The notes beneath the pieces were generated by a model that ran no database searches, was not told where the DNA came from, and was given only the letters and a program-made list of their open reading frames with translations. This document shows positions 18,097 to 24,825 of a stretch of 64,000 bases of DNA, piece by piece; the stretch's first letter is position 1, and each line of letters starts with the position of its first letter. Made by a program: the position numbers and the translations under genes. Source of the stretch: Weissella ceti (lineage in GTDB: Bacteria > Bacillota > Bacilli > Lactobacillales > Lactobacillaceae); assembly GCF_018394055.1 (NCBI RefSeq), contig NZ_CP074441.1, positions 62,001 through 126,000 on the forward strand. Direction: 5' to 3'.

Positions 18097-18468
18097 ATGA
18101 TTTTAGGACACGGAGTAGATGTTCAGTCAATTGAAGCTGTGACGGCAGTGGTGGCACGTCGAGAACGATTCGCTGCTACGATTTTAACGCCGGCTGAGAT
18201 GGCACTCTATGAACAAAAAAAAGGTAAACATCAAAATGAGTTTTTAACGGGACGTTTTTCTGTTAAGGAAGCGTTTAGTAAAGCGGTTGGAACTGGTATG
18301 AGCCAAGGACTAGGTTGGCATGATTTAGAAATTGTCACTGGTCCGGCCGGTGAACCAGTGTTTACACAATATCCGAATAAATCAAAGATGCGTGTGCATG
18401 TTTCAATTTCACATAGTGCAGACACGGTCTTTTCCTCAGTAATCTTGGAGCAAGCAAATGAAAATTAA
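18097..18468 (+). CDS. acpS: holo-[acyl-carrier-protein] synthase
   Basis: Transfers 4'-phosphopantetheine from CoA to acyl carrier protein, activating it for fatty-acid synthesis. Motif GHGVDVQSIE with Asp8, and FSVKEAFSKA with Glu58, supply the Mg ligands; VSISHS lies near the C-terminus. Length 123 is typical. The start has a modest AGAGGGAAAA ribosome site. It overlaps alr by 11 bases. The acpS-alr-mazF order is a conserved Firmicutes cluster. Confidence 0.95.
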   Translation: MILGHGVDVQSIEAVTAVVARRERFAATILTPAEMALYEQKKGKHQNEFLTGRFSVKEAFSKAVGTGMSQGLGWHDLEIVTGPAGEPVFTQYPNKSKMRVHVSISHSADTVFSSVILEQANEN

Positions 18469-19594
18469 TGAAATGATGGATGCGCCAATTGCTGTGCATC
18501 GCCCGACTTGGCTAGAGATATCTGAATCGGCATTAATCCACAATATCAAATATGTACGAGAATTAACTGGTGCAAAGCGTTTCTGTGCAGTTGTTAAAGC
18601 AAATGCTTATGGACATGGGTTGGCACAAGTTGTACCCGCAGCCTTGAAAGCAGGAGCGGATTGTTTGGCAGTTGCAACGATGGATGAGGGTATTTGGTTA
18701 CGTAAAGCCGGAGTTGTTGAACCTATTTTTGTGCTGGGGATTACTGAAGCAAGGGATGCAGAATTACTTGCTGAAAACAAATTGATTCCAGCGGTGTCAA
18801 CGTTAGACTGGCTACTACAAGCGAATGAAGTGCTAGGTGCGGATGTTAAACTTGAAGTCGCGTTGGTAGTTGATACAGGAATGGGACGAATTGGTTTTAC
18901 TGATAATGATTTGTTATTGGATGCAACAGAGTGGGTGAATGCCTCTGACAAGATGCGCATCCAATCAGTTTGGACACACTTTGCAACTGCAGATGAAACA
19001 AGTGATACATACTTCCAACAACAATTAGCAACTTGGCATGAACGCGTGGATCGGTTGCCGCTGGCAGATGATGTATGGCATCACTTAGCGAATTCAGCAA
19101 CGTCGTTGTGGCATGAACAACCAAGTGAAGACATGATCCGTGTGGGAGCGGCAATTTACGGGTTTGATGCATCACAAGGCGCATTGCCAAACCGTGATTT
19201 AAAGCCAGTTATGAGTCTCAAGTCAAAGTTAGTACATGTCAAACATGTTCCGGCTGGAACGTCTATCTCATATGGTGCAACGTACACAACTGATGTAGAC
19301 GAATGGATTGGTACTTTGCCAATTGGCTATGCAGATGGTTATCGTCGTGCCTTGCAAGGTGGTTATGTACTATTGCCAGATGGACGTCATGCAGAAGTTG
19401 TTGGCCGTATCGCAATGGACCAAATGATGATTAAATTACCTGAATCGTTACCCGTGGGGACGGAGGTTACGCTATTAGGGCAAGTAGCAGGCCAGACGAT
19501 TCGCTTGGAAGATTTAGCAACGGAATTGAACACAATTCCATATGAAATCGCAACAAGCATGGCGCAACGTTTGGAACGTCGTGTCGTTAAATAA
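18458..19594 (+). CDS. alr: alanine racemase
   Basis: PLP enzyme making D-alanine for peptidoglycan and teichoic acid modification. PLP-binding Lys47 (AVVKANAYGHG) and the second catalytic base Tyr272 (ISYGATY) are present; GYADGY and GRIAMDQ are further family motifs. Length 378 is normal. The ATG overlaps the end of acpS, with GGAG upstream inside acpS, so the genes are translationally coupled. D-Ala made here feeds the MurF step encoded at 58442. Confidence 0.97.
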   Translation: MKINEMMDAPIAVHRPTWLEISESALIHNIKYVRELTGAKRFCAVVKANAYGHGLAQVVPAALKAGADCLAVATMDEGIWLRKAGVVEPIFVLGITEARDAELLAENKLIPAVSTLDWLLQANEVLGADVKLEVALVVDTGMGRIGFTDNDLLLDATEWVNASDKMRIQSVWTHFATADETSDTYFQQQLATWHERVDRLPLADDVWHHLANSATSLWHEQPSEDMIRVGAAIYGFDASQGALPNRDLKPVMSLKSKLVHVKHVPAGTSISYGATYTTDVDEWIGTLPIGYADGYRRALQGGYVLLPDGRHAEVVGRIAMDQMMIKLPESLPVGTEVTLLGQVAGQTIRLEDLATELNTIPYEIATSMAQRLERRVVK

Positions 19595-19634
19595 TATTGA
19601 GTAGAGTCAATCAGAAGTATCAGGAGTTAGTGGG

Positions 19635-19994
19635 ATGGGAAAGCAAGTAGAAGTAAAACGTGGAGATGTATTCTTCATTAATCTAGATCCGGTCGTTGGA
19701 TCTGAACAAGGTGGACAACGTCCAGCCGTGATTATTCAAAATAATGTCGGTAACCGTTATTCACCAACTGTGATTGTTGCACCAGTCACAGCACGTATTT
19801 CAAAACCAAAAATGCCAACACACGTGGCATTGCCAGCAGAAACGAAATTAACAGGAATTAATCGTAACTCTGTTATTTTGTGTGAACAAATTCGTACAAT
19901 TGACAAGCAACGTCTGCAAGATAAGATTGGGATGTTACCGGGGAAAATTGTTAATGAATTGAACAAGGCAATTGCGGTAAGTGTGAGCTTATAA
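19635..19994 (+). CDS. mazF: MazF/PemK-family endoribonuclease toxin, no antitoxin beside it
   Basis: Ribosome-independent mRNA interferase. The MazF fold starts KRGDVFFINLDPVVGSEQGGQRPAVIIQN, with catalytic Arg in the QRP motif and Thr in PVTARI. At 119 residues it is as long as B. subtilis NdoA. In B. subtilis a MazE antitoxin gene lies between alr and mazF; here only 40 bases separate them and no small frame with a ribosome site is present. It may be tamed by an unlinked antitoxin or serve another role. It ends the acpS-alr operon. Confidence 0.93.
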   Translation: MGKQVEVKRGDVFFINLDPVVGSEQGGQRPAVIIQNNVGNRYSPTVIVAPVTARISKPKMPTHVALPAETKLTGINRNSVILCEQIRTIDKQRLQDKIGMLPGKIVNELNKAIAVSVSL

Positions 19995-20000
19995 ACAATA

Positions 20001-20029
20001 AAAGGTATTGGGGAACCGATACCTTTTTT
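20001..20029 (+). terminator. terminator of the acpS-alr-mazF operon
   Basis: AAAGGTATTGG, loop GGAA, CCGATACCTTT and a T run. Confidence 0.93.
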
Positions 20030-20053
20030 ACATACCTTCGAAAGGAGCTAACA

Positions 20054-22351
20054 ATGGAAGAACAAGAATGGCAGTTTGAACGACAACGCTTAGAGGTTGT
20101 TAACGAAGAGCTTGCGACACAATTAATTGATAGTGAATTAGAATATGAAAAAGCACATGCTGAAACGAGTGCCGTTGAACGTAACTATGGTGCTAATACT
20201 TCTATCAATACGATGGAAGAAGACGACACGATGGAAACGAACGCTGAAATTCAACAGCAACGTAATATCGTGGCGCGAGTTACTGAAACAGAAAATATTA
20301 TGCAAAAAAAGTTGATGACTTTGAAGACGTTGACTGGAAGTCCGTACTTTGGCCGTGTTAACTTGGTCGAAGATGGGTACAAAGAAAAGTTATACATTGG
20401 ATTAGCATCACTACAAGGAGAAGATGGAGACTTTTTAATTAACGATTGGCGTGCGCCGATTAGTGGAGTTTACTACAATGGTGTGCTTGGTAAGGTCACG
20501 TACCCAACACCAATGGGTGAACAAGAAGCGTTTTTAGAAAAGAAACGCCAATTTACGATTGAAGATGGCGAAATCATCAATATGTTCGATACAGATGTCA
20601 CGATTGGTGACGAGATGTTGCAATATACATTAGGACAACAAAATGATGACACAATGCATAATATTGTGGCGACGATTCAACAAGAACAAAATCGCATTAT
20701 TCGTGATACAGAAAGTAATTTGTTGGTCGTGCAAGGTGTGGCTGGCTCAGGTAAAACATCTGCAATTTTGCAACGTATTGCCTTTTTGTTATTTCATGCT
20801 CGTGAAGAATTGAATTCCGATCAAATCGTCTTGTTCTCACCAAATCGTTTATTCTCAAGTTATATCGCGGACGTTTTGCCATCATTGGGAGAACGTAATA
20901 TGCGCCAAGTGACTTTGCATGAATTCTTGAGTGCACGTTTGCAAGGGTTGCAAGTCCAGACTCTGTTTGAACGTTATGAACATGCAGATGAAAAAGTGCA
21001 AGAAAAGCGTCAGGCAATGACTGAAGCAATTGAAGCGCCTGAATTGTATGATGCATTAGTTGATTACTTGGATAAGTTAGCACCAGAAAAAGTGCACTTT
21101 AGTGATATTTACTTTGAAGATGAAGTTTGGTTCAGTGCAGAAGAGTTCCAAACAATCTTTGCGTCATTCCCAGCTGCTTATTCATTCGTCGAGCGTATGA
21201 AGATGACGCAAGAAGCATTCCTTGAAACTTTAACAGCGCAATATGCGGAATTGATTCATGAAGATTGGGTGGAGTTAGGATTAGATGGGCTAACAGATCA
21301 TGAGTATCAGGCCTTTCGCTTAGATGAAAATGGTGATGTGCCGGACGATGAAGATAGTCATGGTATTCACGAAGAAGTTGCGCAACGTTATGTGACTGAG
21401 CGCTTACGTCCAGTCGACGACGCTGTTTATAATTTTGCGTTTGTGGATGTTTACGCGCAATATGCGGAATTCCTAACAGCGCTTGGTGAACAAGGCTATC
21501 GAGATATTCCGGATTCATGGTGGTCAGTTAAGGCGGATCGATATAGTCAACAATTAGAATTGCACAAGATTGATTATGAGGATGCAATTCCGGTTTTGTA
21601 CTTACGTGATTTGATGACTGGAGCTGGAACGAATCAATACATGCAATACATTTTCGTGGATGAGATGCAAGACTACACGCAATTGCAAATGTTGTATCTA
21701 AAGCACGCATTCCCACGTGCGAAATTCACGTTGTTAGGCGATGCCGAACAAGCGTTATTCCGTGCGGTAGAAACACCAAAAGAATTGTTAGCTAAATATG
21801 AACATATTTTTGGTAACCAACGGGTCAGTTTTATTCAGTTGAATAAGTCTTACCGATCAACAACTGAAATTATGGACTTTGCGAAAGCGTTATTACCAGA
21901 TGGAGATGAGATTGTAAGTTTTGAGCGTCATGGTTTGAAGCCTACGCTACAAGAAACATCAAGCGATGAAATGCCAAAGGTGTTGCAAGAAACACTAGCA
22001 GATATCCAAACACGCCAACAAACGGTTGCGATTGTAACCAAGACACAAAAAGACGCGCATATTGTTGGCGAATATCTACGTCGCTTTGAAATTGGGCATC
22101 AGGTCATTGAGAATGAAGATCGCACACGTGATGAACACATTCTTGTTTTGCCAATTTACTTGGCTAAGGGATTGGAATTTGATGCTGTGATTGGTTATGA
22201 CGTATCAGCAGAAAACTATCCTGATGATGAATCAGTTGGTTTGTTGTACACATTGGCCTCACGTGCCATGCACGAGTTGCATTTAATTGCCCAAGGGACA
22301 CCAACTCCATTGCTAGAAACAGTCATGTCTTTTGTGACTAAAGTGAAATAA
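20054..22351 (+). CDS. helD: RNA polymerase recycling motor HelD
   Basis: UvrD/Rep-like ATPase that removes stalled RNA polymerase from DNA. The N-terminal coiled coil (about 1-90) is the arm that enters the polymerase secondary channel. Walker A is GVAGSGKTS with Lys234, Walker B is VDEMQDYT, and late motifs include NKSYRST and AKGLEFD. The 765-residue length fits Firmicutes HelD. The ATG follows GAAAGGAGC. It works together with the delta subunit (rpoE, 12273) in B. subtilis. It appears to be transcribed as a single gene. Confidence 0.92.
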   Translation: MEEQEWQFERQRLEVVNEELATQLIDSELEYEKAHAETSAVERNYGANTSINTMEEDDTMETNAEIQQQRNIVARVTETENIMQKKLMTLKTLTGSPYFGRVNLVEDGYKEKLYIGLASLQGEDGDFLINDWRAPISGVYYNGVLGKVTYPTPMGEQEAFLEKKRQFTIEDGEIINMFDTDVTIGDEMLQYTLGQQNDDTMHNIVATIQQEQNRIIRDTESNLLVVQGVAGSGKTSAILQRIAFLLFHAREELNSDQIVLFSPNRLFSSYIADVLPSLGERNMRQVTLHEFLSARLQGLQVQTLFERYEHADEKVQEKRQAMTEAIEAPELYDALVDYLDKLAPEKVHFSDIYFEDEVWFSAEEFQTIFASFPAAYSFVERMKMTQEAFLETLTAQYAELIHEDWVELGLDGLTDHEYQAFRLDENGDVPDDEDSHGIHEEVAQRYVTERLRPVDDAVYNFAFVDVYAQYAEFLTALGEQGYRDIPDSWWSVKADRYSQQLELHKIDYEDAIPVLYLRDLMTGAGTNQYMQYIFVDEMQDYTQLQMLYLKHAFPRAKFTLLGDAEQALFRAVETPKELLAKYEHIFGNQRVSFIQLNKSYRSTTEIMDFAKALLPDGDEIVSFERHGLKPTLQETSSDEMPKVLQETLADIQTRQQTVAIVTKTQKDAHIVGEYLRRFEIGHQVIENEDRTRDEHILVLPIYLAKGLEFDAVIGYDVSAENYPDDESVGLLYTLASRAMHELHLIAQGTPTPLLETVMSFVTKVK

Positions 22352-22354
22352 GCG

Positions 22355-22383
22355 TTGAGATTAGTTGTGAAAACTCTTACAAT
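22355..22383 (+). promoter_or_regulatory. promoter of trpS
   Basis: -35 TTGAGA (22355-22360), 17-base spacer, -10 TACAAT (22378-22383). The short distance to the ATG (about 45 bases) leaves no room for a T-box leader. Confidence 0.75.
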
Positions 22384-22428
22384 AATAGAGACTAGTAACA
22401 CATAACAAGGCATGAAAAGGATGATATC

Positions 22429-23445
22429 ATGACAGAAAAAAAGGTACTACTAACGGGAGACCGTCCAACAGGTAAGCTACACTTGGGCCACTATGTTGGT
22501 TCATTGAAGAACCGTGTTGCCATGCAAGATGCTGGTGAATACAACCCATTCATTATGATTGCCGATAAGCAAGCATTCACAGATAATGCACGTGACCCTG
22601 AAAAGGTGCACAACTCTGTTTTAGAAGTTGCACTAGACTATTTGGCAGTTGGAATTGATCCAACTAAGTCTACTATCTTCATTCAAACAGCGGTGCCTGC
22701 TTTGTCAGAATTGACAGAATACTTCTTGAACTTGGTAACAATTGCGCGTTTGCAACGAAACCCAACTGTGAAGGCAGAAATCCAACAAAAGGGATTCGGA
22801 AGCTCAATCCCAGCTGGATTCTTCACATACCCAGTTTCTCAAGCAGCAGACATCGCTTTGTTTAAGGGTCAAGTTGTTCCTGTAGGGGATGACCAAGAAC
22901 CAATGATTGAACAAACACGTGAAATCATCCGTACATTCAATAACTACTACGGAGACATTTTGGTGGAACCTGAAGGTGTATTCCCCCCTAAGGGACACGG
23001 TCGTATTCCAGGACTTGATGGGAACGCCAAGATGTCAAAGTCATTGGGTAACGCGATTTACCTATCAGATGATGAAGATACTTTGTGGGCAAAGGTTAAG
23101 TCAATGTACACAGACCCAACACATATTCGTGTTGAAGATCCTGGGCACGTTGAAGGGAACATGGTCTTTGAATACCTTGATATCTTTGATGAAGACAAGG
23201 AAACAGTTGCTGATTTGAAGGCACAATACCAAGCGGGTGGTTTGGGAGACATGAAGATCAAGAAGTACTTGTTTGAGGTGTTGAATAAGCAACTTACACC
23301 AATTCGCGAACGTCGTATGGAATTGGCTAAGGATCCAGAAGCTGTGATGCAAATCTTGGCTGAAGGGTCAGAAAAAGCACGTGCCGCTGCAGAAGTAACA
23401 ATGCAAGAAGTACGTACTGCAATGGGAATTAACTACTGGAATTAA
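22429..23445 (+). CDS. trpS: tryptophanyl-tRNA synthetase
   Basis: Class I aminoacyl-tRNA synthetase charging tRNA-Trp. The HIGH-like motif is HLGH (18-21, in PTGKLHLGHYVG) and the KMSKS signature is at 201-205 (AKMSKSLGN). Other Trp-specific elements are GDDQ and the substrate segment FTYPVSQAADI. Length 338 is typical. A purine-rich ribosome site (AAAAGGATG) precedes the ATG. Codon use is strongly biased (AAG, TTG), indicating high expression. Confidence 0.97.
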   Translation: MTEKKVLLTGDRPTGKLHLGHYVGSLKNRVAMQDAGEYNPFIMIADKQAFTDNARDPEKVHNSVLEVALDYLAVGIDPTKSTIFIQTAVPALSELTEYFLNLVTIARLQRNPTVKAEIQQKGFGSSIPAGFFTYPVSQAADIALFKGQVVPVGDDQEPMIEQTREIIRTFNNYYGDILVEPEGVFPPKGHGRIPGLDGNAKMSKSLGNAIYLSDDEDTLWAKVKSMYTDPTHIRVEDPGHVEGNMVFEYLDIFDEDKETVADLKAQYQAGGLGDMKIKKYLFEVLNKQLTPIRERRMELAKDPEAVMQILAEGSEKARAAAEVTMQEVRTAMGINYWN

Positions 23446-23461
23446 AGTAAGGATAAATGAC

Positions 23462-24406
23462 ATGGGAAGTTATTTAGCAATAGTAGATTTGGGTTCCAAT
23501 TCAACGCGAATGGTTGTTGAAGAACTGCAAGCTAACGGTGAGTATCGCGAACTAAAGCGTCGCAAGATTGATACACGCTTAGCTGAGGGGATGCAAGAGA
23601 ATGCGGGTGCCTTAACTAAAGAGGCGATGAACCGTGTCTTAGATGCCTTACGTGAATTTCAAGAAGTCTATCAACAATATCCAGATGTCCAAGTTCGAGG
23701 TATTGCAACCGCTGCAGTGCGTGAAGCAACTAATCAGGCAGAGTTCTTAGACTTTGTTAAGTCAGCCATTGGATTAGATATTCAAGTTTTGAGTGGTGAT
23801 AAAGAAGCCTACTATGATTACTTAGGTGTAACGACGTCCCTACCAGACATCCATAATGCATGGTTGTTAGATACGGGTGGTGCCAGTGTTGAGTTGGTCG
23901 AAATTATTGATCAAAATGATGCACATAGCACAAGTTTACCGTTTGGGGCCGTTAATTTATCTGAACGATTTAATCTGGATCAAGAAGTCACAGATTTATC
24001 TGCCGTTGAATTAGCGATGCAATCAGTGCAACGCCAATACTTTGAATTGGGCTGGCTTACGAATGAAGTTAATCGTCCAGTAGTTTTGCTGGGTGGTGCA
24101 AATCGGGTGTTAGCTCGTATGGATCGTCAACGTAAAGGGTTACCAAATACCAGTGATTTCCATGGTTATCGAATGCAAGCCTCTGATATTGTAGAAATCT
24201 TCAAAGAAATGGTGTTGATTCCACGTTCAGAACGACAAGTCCTCCTTAATAAGGATGCCAATCGAGCAGATATTATGTTGGGTGGGCTAGTGCCGTTAGT
24301 TGTGTTGTTGAATCAGACGAATGCAACTGAAGTGTTATTTTCATCTTCGGGTGTTCGAGAAGGGTTGCTTCAAGAATATCGTAAACAAGATAAACATATT
24401 CATTAA
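23462..24406 (+). CDS. ppx: Ppx/GppA exopolyphosphatase-family protein
   Basis: Actin-fold phosphatase acting on inorganic polyphosphate or pppGpp. The ATPase-like phosphate loops are VDLGSNSTRM (residues 8-17) and LDTGGASVELV; GIATAAVREA is a further family motif. At 314 residues it consists of the two core domains only, like the short Ppx1/Ppx2 forms, without the C-terminal HD-like domain of E. coli Ppx. It follows trpS by 16 bases with an AAGGA site, so they are probably co-transcribed. Substrate preference is not visible. Confidence 0.9.
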   Translation: MGSYLAIVDLGSNSTRMVVEELQANGEYRELKRRKIDTRLAEGMQENAGALTKEAMNRVLDALREFQEVYQQYPDVQVRGIATAAVREATNQAEFLDFVKSAIGLDIQVLSGDKEAYYDYLGVTTSLPDIHNAWLLDTGGASVELVEIIDQNDAHSTSLPFGAVNLSERFNLDQEVTDLSAVELAMQSVQRQYFELGWLTNEVNRPVVLLGGANRVLARMDRQRKGLPNTSDFHGYRMQASDIVEIFKEMVLIPRSERQVLLNKDANRADIMLGGLVPLVVLLNQTNATEVLFSSSGVREGLLQEYRKQDKHIH

Positions 24407-24412
24407 TGAAAA

Positions 24413-24442
24413 GCTGTAACGAGAAATCGTTATGGCTTTTTT
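24413..24442 (+). terminator. terminator of ppx
   Basis: GCTGTAACGA, loop GAAA, TCGTTATGGC, then six T. Confidence 0.9.
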
Positions 24443-24825
24443 GTTATGTGGGTATTTGAGTGAACTAATGTTGGTCATTAGGCTTGCAAATATTGTTAGT
24501 CGGTATAACGTTTTACCTTTAAAAATGTACACGCAATTAAAATATATAAGAGATTTCAATCTGTATCTTTGAAACGTTTTACAAGTCTAGATGATGAGGA
24601 AAAATATGTAAAAATATATTATAGGGGCTAAACTAAATAAGGGCGCGCATTTGTGAATACAAATGCGCTTTTTTTTGTAAATCAAAAAAAGGGATGCTGG
24701 TGTGGTGAAGAAATGTAAGTTAATTTAGAACATGTTCTTCTTTATATCAGACGGAAGACATCAAAAAGTGTAATAAATTAATGTATAAACAATTTGAAAG
24801 TTAAACAGAAAGCGAGGGGATTACA
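24443..24825 (+). other. long intergenic region before the adhesin gene
   Basis: About 380 bases without a plausible gene. It holds a second strong terminator (24645-24676) with no open frame before it, and a perfect 12-bp palindrome AGAACATGTTCT (24727-24738). AT-rich DNA leads to the adhesin ribosome site GCGAGGGGA. A TATTAT at 24617-24622 could be a -10 for a very short transcript ending at the terminator, but no matching -35 is seen. Confidence 0.5.
24645..24676 (+). terminator. orphan terminator between ppx and the adhesin gene
   Basis: GCGCATTTGT, loop GAAT, ACAAATGCGC and eight T: a perfect 10-bp stem. It is too far from ppx (which has its own terminator) to belong to it, so it may end a short untranslated transcript. 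Confidence 0.85.

Noticed and set aside
22384-22428. T-box or other riboswitch before trpS
   Set aside because: Only about 45 bases lie between the promoter and ATG, too short for a T-box; no specifier or antiterminator features.
24569-24585. Catabolite-response-element-like sequence TTGTAAAACGTTTCAA (minus strand)
   Set aside because: The CG core is displaced by one base from the cre consensus, giving asymmetric half-sites; not reported as a CcpA site.
24727-24738. LexA/SOS box before the adhesin gene
   Set aside because: GAAC and GTTC are separated by 2 bases rather than the 4 required; kept only as an unnamed palindrome.
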